Counted from the first letter of the stretch, positions 25,144-35,478 are shown. The stretch is DNA of 58,972 nucleotides from Dyella sp. C11 (GCF_003121485.1 NZ_QAVX01000024.1:15927-74898); one strand, 5' to 3'. A program made the numbers and translations. Notes: generated by a model from the sequence alone, not told the origin.

Positions 25144-27711
25144 TTAACCCGACTGACGCGGCCGACGCATCACCACGGCCTCGGTGGCATCCAGGCAGGC
25201 ATCGAACAAGCGAAGCACGCCCTGGTAGCCCATCTCGATCACTTCAACAAAACTGTGCAGTGGCGCGTCGGGCACCAGCTCCTCTTCCCAGCGCACCCAC
25301 GCATCCGCTCGACCGAAAGTGCACTGGATCAGCTGCGTCTCTTTCTCGTGCGACCATTCTTCGAACTTCAAGCCCAAGTGGATGCCACTGTTGCGCGCCA
25401 CCACGGCCGGAAAGTAGTAGTCGATGTCGCCACGGGAAAGCGCCACGCCCAGCGGGTCGCCGCGCTCAAGCTTCAATGCTTCGGGAAGCACGATACCGAT
25501 GCCGCCTGTGGAATAGTTCTCGGTGTTGCACGCGATGGTCTTGCCATTCGTCAGCACCAGCGTTGCCGGCACACGCAGCGGTACATGGTGCGATACACGC
25601 ACCTGCCTTGCTTCCTTGGCCACGCCCACCGCGGCGCCAAGCATGGCCACGTTGAACAGCGACCACACCATGTTCATCAGCACCGTGGCCGGCTCGTCGC
25701 GCTGCGTGGTGAACATGCGGATGACGCCGGCAAGCAGGCCTGCAAGGTTAAGCGCCAGCAACCACACATAGGGCTTGGATGTGGCCCAGTCGAGATATTC
25801 CTGCTCGATCAGGCCGCCTTTCGCCGTGACGTTGAACTTGCCCTTCTTGGGATTGATGAACGCGATGGTGGTAGGCAACACCGTGTACCACGCCAGCACC
25901 GACTCGTAGACCTCCGCCCAGAACGAATGGCGGTACTGGCCCTGGATGCGTGAATTGGCCAGGCCGGACACGAACAGGTACGGGAACACGTAAGCCATGA
26001 CCGAGATGGCGTCCGCGCCGAACACGTGCAAACCGAAGAACAGATAAGCGCCCGGCATGCACAGGAAGATCAGTCGCGGAATACCGTAGAAGAAGTGCAG
26101 CATCGCATTGCTGTAGCAGATGCGCTGGAAAAAGGTCAGGCCCTTTTTCAACCAGGGGTTGTCGATGCGGAAAATCTGCGCCATGCCACGTGCCCAGCGA
26201 ATGCGCTGGCCAATGTGTCCCGAAAGGCTTTCCGTGGCCAGGCCTGCCGCCTGCACGATGCGCAGATACGCCGTCCGATAACCCTTGCGGTGCATCTTCA
26301 GCGAGGTATGCGCGTCTTCGGTCACGGTTTCCACCGCAATGCCACCCACCTCCATCAGCGGCGCGCGGCGTATGACGGCACAGGATCCGCAGAAGAACGT
26401 GGCATTCCAGAAATCGTTGCCATCCTGGATCAGGCCGTAGAACAGGCTGCCCTCGTTGGGAATGCGCAGGAACGTGTCGTAGTTGCGCTCGAACGGGTCG
26501 GGCGAGAAGAAGTGATGCGGCGTCTGAACCATCGCGCACTGCGGATCGGCGAGGAACTCGCCCATCGTGGTCTGCAGGAAGGCGCGCGTAGGAATGTGGT
26601 CGCAATCGAAAATGGCAATGAATTCGCCGCTGGTCAACGACAAGGCGTGGTTGATGTTGCCAGCCTTGGCGAAGCGATGCTCTTCGCGCGTGAGGTAACC
26701 CACGCCCACCTCGTTGGCGAAGCGGTGAAACTCTTCGCGGCTGCCATCGTCCAGCAGGAAAACACGCAGCTTCTCCGCCGGCCAGTCCATGCGCTTGGCC
26801 GCGAGCACGGCGGGGCTCACCACCGACAGGGGCTCGTTGTACGTCGGAATATAGACATCCACCGTCGGCCAACTCTCGATGGCGTCCGGCAGCGGCTTGG
26901 GCTGCCGGTTCAAGGGCCATGCGGTCTGGATGTAGCCAAAGAACAGCACGATCCACGTGTTGATTTCGGCAGCGAAAAGCAGATAGCCGAAGAACGCCTC
27001 GACCGGCGTCGCGAAATTGAGTGTCTGGGTGATGCGCCACCACATGTAGCGCCCTGTCATCAGGATCGACAACGACACCAGCAGCATGGTTGGCCAGCGC
27101 CCGGGAATGCGCCGGGCAAGAATCATCACCACGCAGACGAGAATGAACAGGCGGAATTGATCGGCAATGGCCAGCGGTGTGGTCCAGAACGCCACCGCCA
27201 CCATGAAGGCGAGCAGCAAAATCACCTGCTTCAGATAAGGCACGCGATCGAGCCAGGACGACCAGTGGTTCACGCGATCGCCGATGCCCGCCCATGGCAC
27301 CGTAGGCAAACGCGACGTCACGGCCTGCCCTGCGCGCCCCACCGCACCGGTCACCGGCGCAAACCAGTGACCTATGCGGCCCAGCAGCATGGAACGACGA
27401 CGCGCGCCGCGATGGTGTCGCGAACTGCGCAAATTGGCAGCGAGTCGCACACGACGACGGCGCGGCCGGAAGAACAGGCGCTTGAACCACGTGCCGGTGC
27501 TTTCGTCGTCACGCAGCGCCAACTCGAACTGGAGGTGCCGGCCCAGGCGATGCGCCCACAACGCAGGCCAGTCCCGCTGGCCCGGCCGTGGCGCGCGAAA
27601 CACCAGCCGTAGCAGCCAGGCACCGCGATCCGCATCAGCATCCACGCCCAGCTGCTGCGCCACGGTATGGCGCAGGCGCGCGAACATCGACACGGAGCCT
27701 GGCGACTTCAT
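25144..27711 (-). CDS. bcsA: Cellulose synthase catalytic subunit BcsA
   Basis: An 855-residue inner-membrane GT2 synthase using UDP-glucose. Catalytic motifs are LLDDGS, FDCDHIP, VTEDAHTSLKMHRKGY and the QxxRW box QRIRWARG. A C-terminal PilZ domain has the NxSxxG motif in TENYSTGGIGI. The canonical RxxxR of c-di-GMP binding reads R705-V-S-H-H709, so the second Arg is His. The start is ATG at 27711, overlapping the bcsQ stop (ATGA); the frame runs further upstream into bcsQ, and that extension is rejected. A long N-terminal cytoplasmic part precedes the membrane helices, as in E. coli-type BcsA. Confidence 0.95.
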   Translation of the reverse strand: MKSPGSVSMFARLRHTVAQQLGVDADADRGAWLLRLVFRAPRPGQRDWPALWAHRLGRHLQFELALRDDESTGTWFKRLFFRPRRRRVRLAANLRSSRHHRGARRRSMLLGRIGHWFAPVTGAVGRAGQAVTSRLPTVPWAGIGDRVNHWSSWLDRVPYLKQVILLLAFMVAVAFWTTPLAIADQFRLFILVCVVMILARRIPGRWPTMLLVSLSILMTGRYMWWRITQTLNFATPVEAFFGYLLFAAEINTWIVLFFGYIQTAWPLNRQPKPLPDAIESWPTVDVYIPTYNEPLSVVSPAVLAAKRMDWPAEKLRVFLLDDGSREEFHRFANEVGVGYLTREEHRFAKAGNINHALSLTSGEFIAIFDCDHIPTRAFLQTTMGEFLADPQCAMVQTPHHFFSPDPFERNYDTFLRIPNEGSLFYGLIQDGNDFWNATFFCGSCAVIRRAPLMEVGGIAVETVTEDAHTSLKMHRKGYRTAYLRIVQAAGLATESLSGHIGQRIRWARGMAQIFRIDNPWLKKGLTFFQRICYSNAMLHFFYGIPRLIFLCMPGAYLFFGLHVFGADAISVMAYVFPYLFVSGLANSRIQGQYRHSFWAEVYESVLAWYTVLPTTIAFINPKKGKFNVTAKGGLIEQEYLDWATSKPYVWLLALNLAGLLAGVIRMFTTQRDEPATVLMNMVWSLFNVAMLGAAVGVAKEARQVRVSHHVPLRVPATLVLTNGKTIACNTENYSTGGIGIVLPEALKLERGDPLGVALSRGDIDYYFPAVVARNSGIHLGLKFEEWSHEKETQLIQCTFGRADAWVRWEEELVPDAPLHSFVEVIEMGYQGVLRLFDACLDATEAVVMRRPRQSG

Positions 27712-28514
27712 GCGCTGCCTCCCGAGACGGGCGCCGCGGTCTGATAAGCGCTTCGAATCCAGCTCGACAGCCACGACGCCAGGCCCTGCATGTCATGCGC
27801 CGCCTGCGAATGTGGCGCGGCGTGCACGAAACTCTCGTTGCGCGCCAACGCTTCGGGGATGCCGCTGTCGGCATGCACGCGATACGTGGAAAGCGCGGTG
27901 CCCAGGGTGTCGCGTAACAGGGCGACGATATCCGTATGCAACTGCGAAGCCGGAGACACCGCATTGGCGACGTACACCGCCTGTTTGCCCAGCGCGTTCA
28001 GCTCGCTCTTCAGGCGCGGCAGCGTGGCACAGGCGAGCGGCTCGGGAGGCACGACCACCATCACCAAGTCGGCTGCTGCAATGGCTTGTGATGCATGCAC
28101 GGAAGGCCATGCCGCCGTATCGACCAGCGCCACCGCGTGGCCCGGCAGATCCACGCGGGCAATCAGGTCGCGCAGCCACATCGGTTCCTTGTGCAAGGAA
28201 GCAGCAATGCTGGCGCTGGCTTCTGCATCCGGCCCACGACCCTCGCCACGTGCACCGCCCCATGGCAGCCATAGCGCGCCATCATCCGTTTGCAGCGCGG
28301 CGTCGCTCCAGTCGTCCGTGGGCGCCAGCACGTGCGATACCAGGCCTTGTCGCGCTGGCGTGCGCAATCCGCAGTAAAGCGTCAACACGTTGCGGGGATC
28401 GCACTCAACGGCCAGCACGGCGTGACGGCGCGCCATCAACAGGCCGGCCAGGGCAGCGGTGAGCATGGTGCGACCCGCACCCCCCACGGAGGAAACAATG
28501 GCGATCGTCTTCAT
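27708..28514 (-). CDS. bcsQ: Cellulose biosynthesis ParA-like ATPase BcsQ
   Basis: A 268-residue MinD/ParA-like protein. The P-loop reads SSVGGAGRTMLTAALAGLL, with Arg at the usual Lys position (GGAGRT instead of GGVGKT); other BcsQ proteins also depart from the canonical loop. The Walker B-like region HAVALVDTAAWPS follows. BcsQ works with BcsE/F/R to assemble and polarly position the synthase. It overlaps bcsA (ATGA at 27708-27711) and bcsF at its start (ATGA at 28511-28514). Confidence 0.92.
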   Translation of the reverse strand: MKTIAIVSSVGGAGRTMLTAALAGLLMARRHAVLAVECDPRNVLTLYCGLRTPARQGLVSHVLAPTDDWSDAALQTDDGALWLPWGGARGEGRGPDAEASASIAASLHKEPMWLRDLIARVDLPGHAVALVDTAAWPSVHASQAIAAADLVMVVVPPEPLACATLPRLKSELNALGKQAVYVANAVSPASQLHTDIVALLRDTLGTALSTYRVHADSGIPEALARNESFVHAAPHSQAAHDMQGLASWLSSWIRSAYQTAAPVSGGSA

Positions 28515-28711
28515 GCCTTTTTCCCGGTGCCTCCCTGTCGCTTGCCAAGAATCACCAGGCCTTCCAGCTGCGCCGGCAACTGGATGGAGCGCCGCCGGAA
28601 CAGCGTGCGTGACTGTGACAGCCAGTAACCCAGCCGAAACCGCCAGCTAAGCCACCATAACGGCGCGGCGAGTATCAGGCCCCAGACAAACCAGCCGAGG
28701 AAGGTGCTCAT
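28511..28711 (-). CDS. bcsF: BcsF-like small membrane protein
   Basis: A 66-residue protein with one transmembrane helix (FLGWFVWGLILAAPLWWLSW) and a basic cytoplasmic tail (RTLFRRRSIQLPAQLEG, GKRQGGTGKK). Size, topology and position between bcsE and bcsQ match BcsF, the membrane anchor that recruits BcsE. Sequence similarity over so short a protein is weak, so the symbol rests largely on context. ATGA overlap with bcsQ. Confidence 0.7.
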   Translation of the reverse strand: MSTFLGWFVWGLILAAPLWWLSWRFRLGYWLSQSRTLFRRRSIQLPAQLEGLVILGKRQGGTGKKA

Positions 28712-28718
28712 GGCGCCA

Positions 28719-30479
28719 TTACCTCCGCGCCTTCAGCGGCAGCGATGCCGTGCGTGGTGCACGGCGAGTGGTGACGGCCGCGTCTGTCGTAGCGGCATCG
28801 GATGCTCCCCAGATGGGCAGGTTGGCAGGAGTCACCGCGGCAGACGCCCGGTTTTCGTCTTCGGCCGGTGGCGTCACATCGTGTGACACCACCGGTATGG
28901 CGGGCTCGACCAGCCCGGTGTAATCGGGTGGCGGCAACTCCGCGATCTGGTCCGACAGTTCGTTGAGCGCGCCATTGATGGTCTCGCGATCACCGCAACG
29001 CAGTTCGCCCTGGAAAAAATCCTGCAGCGGGACATCGAACACCTTCTCCATGGCCTTGCTGGCGTTTTCCACGTGGCAGGCGAAAAAGAAGATGTACAGG
29101 CTGTCGCCAGTGGCCGTGCACAGGTCACCCGTGCGGCGAATGTGACATGCCCTGAGTGCGTCGATGCCGGCAACATCGTGTTCCAGCGGCAGCTTCAGCA
29201 GCACGTTCGGCAAACGGATCGGACGGCTGCGTTCCACCGCCTGGCGGACGAGTTCAATGAAGCGATGCGCCGGCAGGTAGCCTGTGGTGGAGTCGCGCAT
29301 CGCCGCGGAGAGCGCGCTGCGATAGTCGTCTGGCACGGGGCGGGAGAACAGCTGCCCCTGCACGCCATCCACGGTAATTTCCACCTGCGCCAACGGCATG
29401 CTGCGCGGAATGATGGCGTTGGCGCCCAGCGTGAGCATCAGCAGTTCATAGCGGATGCTGACGTTGTCCTCGCGGATAAGGATCTTCAGCGCCTTGCCGC
29501 ATTGCCGACGCAGGAAGTTCACCTGCTTGGCCAGCGTCGCCAGGCTCACGTCGATGCCGTAATGCAGGATCACCGTGGCGGCCACGGCGCGGCTTGCCGC
29601 AGACACCAGCGCATCGTTGTCCGGCAATACCTGCCAGCCTTTGGGGATGACGCGTTCGCGCGCCACGGCTTCGTGCGACACCATCACCACCGATTCGTCC
29701 GGTGCCAGCATGCCGACGCCGGTTGCGCTTTCGCTATCGGTGTCCACCACAGCGACCAATCGGTGATCGTTGGCGGAGAAGCGCAGGGGAATGGATTCGT
29801 TCGCCGACAGCGCGCCGCGATTGTCACGCCAGAACGCCACTTCCCAGCGAAACTCGCCCTGCACGTGTACCAGCTGTGCCGCACCGGCAAACTGGATCTG
29901 GAAATCGGTGAGCGGACGAAAATCGCCACTCTGTTCAACCAGGGGCGGCAGCATCACCAGCAACACCGAATGGCGAGTCTGTGCGCACCAGCCGGCGAGC
30001 GCGGCGCCCTGGCGGATCAACGCAGCGCGGTCATGCCAGGCAAAGCATGTCGCCACGCCTTCCACCAGGAACTGGCTGGCAGGCGTCGCCACCTGCTCGG
30101 ACAACGCCTGCAACGACTCCATCAGCACGTCGCAGCCGTCGCGGTTTTGTGGGAGATGCAACGAACACACGTTGGATCTCGGATGCACCGCACCCGGCTG
30201 GTCGATATCCATGCCGTGCTGGCGCAGCGCTTGCGCCACGTCGGCAGCGGGCCGCGTGGAGAGGACGGTCACCGGCGTCAGCAACGCGTTGGCCGCGGTT
30301 TTCCAGAACAGTGCATCGCGCGCGGGCGAGCGGCTCGCGTACACCGCATACACATGCCCGGTCGCCAGCGCCGAAAGCGATGGCGGCAATCCTTCGATCG
30401 CCAGCGATTGGTTCAATCGCAGGCGCGCTCGCGACAAGGCGCGTTCGTTGGATTCGGCAGATGGCGGAAGTGGCGTCAC
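28719..30479 (-). CDS. bcsE: c-di-GMP-binding cellulose regulator BcsE
   Basis: A 586-residue cytoplasmic protein. The first ~230 residues are a degenerate ATPase-like domain, the middle a REC-like domain, and the last third the GIL domain with the I-site-like RxGD in CHIRRTGDLC. BcsE binds c-di-GMP and boosts cellulose output. The C-terminus ends in a variable Ala/Pro-rich, basic tail. Translation begins at GTG (30479), 33 nt after the bcsC stop. Confidence 0.92.
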   Translation of the reverse strand: MTPLPPSAESNERALSRARLRLNQSLAIEGLPPSLSALATGHVYAVYASRSPARDALFWKTAANALLTPVTVLSTRPAADVAQALRQHGMDIDQPGAVHPRSNVCSLHLPQNRDGCDVLMESLQALSEQVATPASQFLVEGVATCFAWHDRAALIRQGAALAGWCAQTRHSVLLVMLPPLVEQSGDFRPLTDFQIQFAGAAQLVHVQGEFRWEVAFWRDNRGALSANESIPLRFSANDHRLVAVVDTDSESATGVGMLAPDESVVMVSHEAVARERVIPKGWQVLPDNDALVSAASRAVAATVILHYGIDVSLATLAKQVNFLRRQCGKALKILIREDNVSIRYELLMLTLGANAIIPRSMPLAQVEITVDGVQGQLFSRPVPDDYRSALSAAMRDSTTGYLPAHRFIELVRQAVERSRPIRLPNVLLKLPLEHDVAGIDALRACHIRRTGDLCTATGDSLYIFFFACHVENASKAMEKVFDVPLQDFFQGELRCGDRETINGALNELSDQIAELPPPDYTGLVEPAIPVVSHDVTPPAEDENRASAAVTPANLPIWGASDAATTDAAVTTRRAPRTASLPLKARR

Positions 30480-30511
30480 GGCATGCGTCCCAGGAGTCGA
30501 ATGTCACCGGT

Positions 30512-33500
30512 TCAATACGAGGAATACGGTTTGACCGGATCAGGCGGATACGGCACCGGCATCCGCTGTTGATCGAAGAAATAGCGCAGATAGATCGTGC
30601 CAAGGTTCGGAGCGTAGTCACGTGAACGATCGAGCTTGAAGCGCGTACCGATGACCCAGTGTGGCGTGAGGCGATATTCCAGCGCACCGGCCACCGTGTA
30701 ACTGAAACCGCCACCGGAACCGGTGCCGAAGTACGGCGAGCCCAGGTCGGCTGCCGCCATGCGCGCGATGGCCTGCTGTTGAAGATCGGGACGCGTCGGG
30801 AAATACGGCGCCTCGTCTTCGCGCGTGGACGAGGTACCCACCGATGCCTCCAGCTCCCACGCCCAGCGCTTGTAGCGGCCGGTCCAATCCAGCGGGATGG
30901 AAATGGATGCGTACTTGCCCGGGCTGTAGTAGCCGCCGTTGCCGAACGTGTAGAAGTGCTGGTTGTTCGCGTAATGCCAGTAATTCAGTACCAACCCGCT
31001 GCTGAAGCGCTGGTCGGTGCTGACGTACACCGGCCAGTCGACGCCGGTGCGCACCTTGAATTCGTGATTGGTCTCGGTGTTTTCGCCGGTGAGCACACCA
31101 AAGCCCACCGAAGCGAACAACGTGGTGATGCCCACATCCTGTGCGCCGCGCACGGTGACACCGCTGCGCACCACACCACCCCATGCCTCGCCCGTCACCG
31201 GATCGCGCGCACCGGCGTACGACACCAGGCTGCTTGTCACAGGGCGTCGCGATACATCCACCGTCAACGACGAACTGTAGAAGTCGTGCCGGTAAAGGAA
31301 GCCACCCAGGATGTTGTTGACGGTGAAGCCAATCGGCGTGGTGCCAATGTCCGCCCGCCAGCTGTTGCTTGCACCACTGAAGTCGTAGCCCGCCGCCAGC
31401 GCCACGCCCTTGTCGGTCTGGTTGATCGGTCGCAGGCCGTCGTTGCCGAGTGCGGCGATCTTGCCGTACTCGTAGGCGGGGTCCAGCCGATCTGCGGGCA
31501 AGGTGCCGGCGTTGAGCAGCACGGTATCCGCATGGAAAAAGTAGTGACCGGTGTAGCCATCGGGAATACGCAGGTACAGCGGAATTTCCGTGGCATCCAG
31601 TCGCGACATGCCGCTGCTGCCCGACTCGTTCGACTGGATGACGCCCGTGGCCACCTGCCCCTGCCGACGATCATCCAGACCCTGCAAGGCACGTTGCGCG
31701 GAAGTCAGGCCGTCTACCGGACTCGGCGTTTCGCCTTCACCCTGTTCTTGCGTTTGCGCCGTGCGATACAGCTGCGCGGCGTCGTCATAGCGACCCTGCG
31801 CCTGCGCGTTGCGTCCCGATTGCATGGTGACGTCCGAACGATCCGGATACTGCGCACGCAGCGGATCGACGATGGCCGAGGCCTGCTCGTTGCGTCCGAT
31901 GGCCGTGTAGCGACGTGCGATGGCCAGGCGCGTATCGACATCGTCCGGCGGCGTATCTGCCAAGACCTCGTCCACCATGGCCTGGGCGGTCTTGCGGTGG
32001 CCCATGCGTTCTTCCATGCGCGCAATGGTGAGCCGCGCGTCGACGTCGCCGGGGTGATCGACCAGCACCGCGCGTGCGGATGCCTCGGCGCCGCGATAGT
32101 CGCGATGCGCTTCACGCAGGTCGGCCTGGGCAAGCAGCCAGCGCTTGTCCTTCTTGCTGGCCTCCGGCACCTCATTGAGCGTCGCGGCAGCACCGGCGAG
32201 ATCGCCGGCATCGATCTGCCTTCCGGCCTTGCGCAGGGTCAGACGCAGCAACTGATCATCGAACTGCGTCTGCTGCTCCGGTGTCACGCCCGGGCGCCGG
32301 CGTGAGTCGGCAATCCAGGCGCGCCATTCGTCGTCGCGGTTGGCTGCGCCCAGCAATTCGCCGTACCGCAGACGCACGCCAATGGCGGGATCATCCGGAT
32401 GCGCATCGAGCCAGTCGCTCACCAGCTTCAGGCCCTTGTCGGGTTCACCGAGCGCGATCCACTCGCGTCCCACGCTGGCCAGCATTTGCGGATCGTCACG
32501 CACGTCGACGGCAATGCGGTCGAGCAGGGCGCGCGCTTCGGCTTGCTTGCCCTGCGCTTCGAGCTGCCTAACTTCGCGCAAATCGCCTTGCGCCTTGAGG
32601 TTGGCCGCCAGCTCGCGCATACCTTCGCTGCGCTGGCTTTCAGGCACCTGCGCCAGCACGCGGCTCGCCGTGTCGATGTCATCCAGTGAATTGAGGTACA
32701 GCGCCGTGGCGTAACGCATGTCGGGCGTGGGGGCGTCGCGCAGCCCATCTTCCATCACCGAACGCCCGAGTGCGGGGAGTCCCATGTCGCGGTACTGGCG
32801 CGCCAGCGTGTAGCGCAGCCATGCATCCTGTGGCGTCAGGGTCACGGCGTCTTCCAGCCGCAATACGGCCGCACCGCTCTTGCCTTCGGCGATCAGCTGA
32901 TCGGCCTCGATGGACAGCAGCTGTGCGCGCAGCTTGATCATGGCCTCGCTGGAGCCCTTGGTGCGCTGCTCCGCCTGGGCGATGAGCGGCGTGAGATCGT
33001 CGGTGCGATGCGTGGCGATCAGGCATTTGGCGAGCAATTCCAACGCGTCGACATCGGGCTCTTTCGCTTCCACCATCGGACGCAGGATGGCCTCGGCCTG
33101 CGGCCATTTTTTCTGCGCCACCAGCGATGTCGCCAGCACCTTCTGCGCATCGGCCTGCCCGGGTTGTTGCTTCAGGGCATCGCGCGCCAATACCTCGCCC
33201 TGCTCCGGATGCCCTTGGTCATTGGCGGCGCGCGCCTTGGACAACGTGCCCCAGAACGTGGCCGTCGCCATGAGGCTGCGCCACTTCCCGGCGTTGTCCG
33301 GATCGAGCTTCATCGCCTGCGCGAACAACACACGTGCTTCGTCGTGCTTGCCCTCGCGAAGCTTTGCCAGTCCCTGTTCGCCCAGCGCCTCGCCGCGCCG
33401 CGAGGACGCCGATGACACAGACGATGATGGTGCGCGCGACGCTGGCGCGCTTTCCGAAGGCGCCGTCCCCTTGGGCGGGGGCACGTAGTTGGCACCGCCC

Positions 33501-34333
33501 TTCTTCGCCAGCGCAGCCAAGGCTTCCTTGGCGCTGTCGTCGTCGGGCACTTCCTTGAGGTAGCGCTGGTACCACACGTAGTACGCCGGATCGTCACTGC
33601 CCGCGCTGTTGAGCGCTCGGCGCCAGAGCTCAAGCGCCTGCTGGCGGTTGGCATCCTGCCGCTGGTAGACGCGGTAGATGATGTCCAGGCCTTCCAGTCG
33701 CGACGACGCACGATCGGTCAGCAAGTCCGCCAGCGTCAGCGCGAGGCCCAGATCATCGGGATTCTGGCGCACGCGATCGCGCAATTCACTCAAGGCGCGA
33801 TCGCGTTGACCTGCCGCCGACATCGCGCGGTAGTAGTCACCCGCCATGGGACCGTTGGGTGCACCGCGTGGAAACAGCGCCTGCATTTTCTGCCACGCCT
33901 CGTCGGGCTTGCCGGCGCGTGAGGCAAGGCGCGCTTCGGCCAGCGCCGTCTTGTCGGTGGTGGCAAGGCGATAGGCATCGGCAAGCTGCAGCGTGGCCGG
34001 ATGCGTGGGATAAAGCTTCTGCATCTGCGCGAGCACTTTCCCCGCTTCGGCCGGTCGATTGGAGCTGAGTTCGACCTGGCCCATCACGCCCAGCGCGTCC
34101 GGCTGCGTGGGATCGATAAGCAACGCCTTTTCCACGATGCCGCGCGCCATGTCGGGCCGGTTCTTGGACAGCCACACGCGCGCCGAATCCAGCAACTGTT
34201 TCATCTGCGGGCTGGGTGCCTGCGCATCAGCCTGTGCGAGCGCAAGCGACGGCATCGCGCTGCCGGCCACCAGCAGCACGATGGCGGGTGCGAACAAGTC
34301 GTTCAGTGCGCCGCGGGACATGTGGACATCCAT
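30512..34333 (-). CDS. bcsC: Cellulose export outer-membrane protein BcsC
   Basis: A 1273-residue exporter. A signal peptide (VLLVAGSAMPSLALAQA) is followed by about 900 residues of TPR repeats that scaffold the periplasmic complex. The C-terminal ~340 residues form the BcsC-type outer-membrane beta-barrel (ending WVIGTRFKLDRSRDYAPNLGTIYLRYFFD). The ATG at 34333 overlaps the end of bcsZ by ~30 nt; an in-frame ATG at 34321 is also possible. Length is typical of the family. Confidence 0.95.
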   Translation of the reverse strand: MDVHMSRGALNDLFAPAIVLLVAGSAMPSLALAQADAQAPSPQMKQLLDSARVWLSKNRPDMARGIVEKALLIDPTQPDALGVMGQVELSSNRPAEAGKVLAQMQKLYPTHPATLQLADAYRLATTDKTALAEARLASRAGKPDEAWQKMQALFPRGAPNGPMAGDYYRAMSAAGQRDRALSELRDRVRQNPDDLGLALTLADLLTDRASSRLEGLDIIYRVYQRQDANRQQALELWRRALNSAGSDDPAYYVWYQRYLKEVPDDDSAKEALAALAKKGGANYVPPPKGTAPSESAPASRAPSSSVSSASSRRGEALGEQGLAKLREGKHDEARVLFAQAMKLDPDNAGKWRSLMATATFWGTLSKARAANDQGHPEQGEVLARDALKQQPGQADAQKVLATSLVAQKKWPQAEAILRPMVEAKEPDVDALELLAKCLIATHRTDDLTPLIAQAEQRTKGSSEAMIKLRAQLLSIEADQLIAEGKSGAAVLRLEDAVTLTPQDAWLRYTLARQYRDMGLPALGRSVMEDGLRDAPTPDMRYATALYLNSLDDIDTASRVLAQVPESQRSEGMRELAANLKAQGDLREVRQLEAQGKQAEARALLDRIAVDVRDDPQMLASVGREWIALGEPDKGLKLVSDWLDAHPDDPAIGVRLRYGELLGAANRDDEWRAWIADSRRRPGVTPEQQTQFDDQLLRLTLRKAGRQIDAGDLAGAAATLNEVPEASKKDKRWLLAQADLREAHRDYRGAEASARAVLVDHPGDVDARLTIARMEERMGHRKTAQAMVDEVLADTPPDDVDTRLAIARRYTAIGRNEQASAIVDPLRAQYPDRSDVTMQSGRNAQAQGRYDDAAQLYRTAQTQEQGEGETPSPVDGLTSAQRALQGLDDRRQGQVATGVIQSNESGSSGMSRLDATEIPLYLRIPDGYTGHYFFHADTVLLNAGTLPADRLDPAYEYGKIAALGNDGLRPINQTDKGVALAAGYDFSGASNSWRADIGTTPIGFTVNNILGGFLYRHDFYSSSLTVDVSRRPVTSSLVSYAGARDPVTGEAWGGVVRSGVTVRGAQDVGITTLFASVGFGVLTGENTETNHEFKVRTGVDWPVYVSTDQRFSSGLVLNYWHYANNQHFYTFGNGGYYSPGKYASISIPLDWTGRYKRWAWELEASVGTSSTREDEAPYFPTRPDLQQQAIARMAAADLGSPYFGTGSGGGFSYTVAGALEYRLTPHWVIGTRFKLDRSRDYAPNLGTIYLRYFFDQQRMPVPYPPDPVKPYSSY

Positions 34334-35475
34334 GCGGGAACAAGCGCGCCATCACCATCGAACCGGTACAGGCCGTCGAGAAAGCCGAGCCCGAACAGCG
34401 ACAGCACCTGACTGTAATAACCCGGTGGCGATTGGGTAGCGAGCGAGCGGGAGCGCTGTACTTGCGCCTGTGCGAGATCGTTGCGGCCCAGCGCGGCGAG
34501 ATAAGGCGCAACGGCGGCGGAGAAGCCGCTGTTGCCATCGTTGGCGCCCGGCGTGCCGCTCTGCGTGTCGACCCGTTCGGGCGGCGCACCGTGCGCGGCA
34601 ACGTAGTCCGCCAGCGGACGAAACGCGTCGAGCACGCTGGAACGCCCGGCGGCATCCGGTGCCAGCATGCCGGCCCACAGATAGACGCGAATGGCGTTGT
34701 ACGCGCTCTCGGCCTTGGTCTGCTCGTCAGGCGCGAAGCCCTTGCCACTCTGATAGAGCACCCAGTCCGGCGAATAACCATGCGGTGCCGTGGCAGTCAC
34801 CAGCGTCGCAGAACTCGCCTGCATGGCTTTCCATTCCACCTGCTGCGGCAACGCAGTGGCCAGGTGCCGCATCACTTGTAACGGCACGTAGCTGGGATTG
34901 AGTCGCCACACGTCGTCCTTCGGATGAAAACCGGCGGGCCCCGGCAGCACGGTGCGTCCCAGACCGGGTATCACGGCGGTTTCCTGCGCCACGATGGCGC
35001 GCGCCATGGTGGTGCCCAGTGCGGTGTAGCTGCGTTCGTGCCACAGGCGTCCTGCTTCGAGCAGGGTGTAGGCGATCCAGATGTCCGCGTCGGAGGCGGG
35101 ATTGCTGTCCAGCACGCCCCAGGCCGGCGCACTCTTGTCGCCATCCTTCGCCTCGTGGCGACCCCACTGCCATGCCGGCAAGTGTTTGGTGAGATCGCCT
35201 TGCGCCAGGTTGTTCTGCGTCCAATTGAGCACGCGGTCGAACATGGCGCGGTCATTGGCTACCAACGCGAAGAACAGCGCATAGGCCTGGCCTTCGGACA
35301 CGGTGACCTGCTCGGGTGTGCTGGCATCGATGACGCGACCATCGGCACTCACCATGCCCTGCTTGAAGTGGTCCCAGTCCGGCCACGTGCACGACACAGC
35401 TGCCGCGCTACCGGATGCAAGCATCACGGCAGCGGACAACAGCACGCGCAGCAGCGGGGTCATGGCGCGTCGCAT
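34303..35475 (-). CDS. bcsZ: Periplasmic endo-beta-1,4-glucanase BcsZ (GH8)
   Basis: A 390-residue secreted glycoside hydrolase of family 8. A signal peptide (LLRVLLSAAVMLASGSAAAVS) precedes the (alpha/alpha)6 barrel. The catalytic acid Glu is in TVSEGQAYALFFALV and further hallmarks are WQWG and DSNPASDADIWIAYTLLEA. BcsZ trims cellulose during secretion. AGGTGA precedes the ATG at 35475, which lies 3 nt after the bcsB stop. Confidence 0.95.
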   Translation of the reverse strand: MRRAMTPLLRVLLSAAVMLASGSAAAVSCTWPDWDHFKQGMVSADGRVIDASTPEQVTVSEGQAYALFFALVANDRAMFDRVLNWTQNNLAQGDLTKHLPAWQWGRHEAKDGDKSAPAWGVLDSNPASDADIWIAYTLLEAGRLWHERSYTALGTTMARAIVAQETAVIPGLGRTVLPGPAGFHPKDDVWRLNPSYVPLQVMRHLATALPQQVEWKAMQASSATLVTATAPHGYSPDWVLYQSGKGFAPDEQTKAESAYNAIRVYLWAGMLAPDAAGRSSVLDAFRPLADYVAAHGAPPERVDTQSGTPGANDGNSGFSAAVAPYLAALGRNDLAQAQVQRSRSLATQSPPGYYSQVLSLFGLGFLDGLYRFDGDGALVPAWMSTCPAAH

Positions 35476-35478
35476 GGC

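Noticed and set aside
27712-27774. N-terminal extension of the BcsA frame
   Set aside because: It overlaps the 3' end of bcsQ; the ATGA overlap at 27708-27711 gives a much better start.
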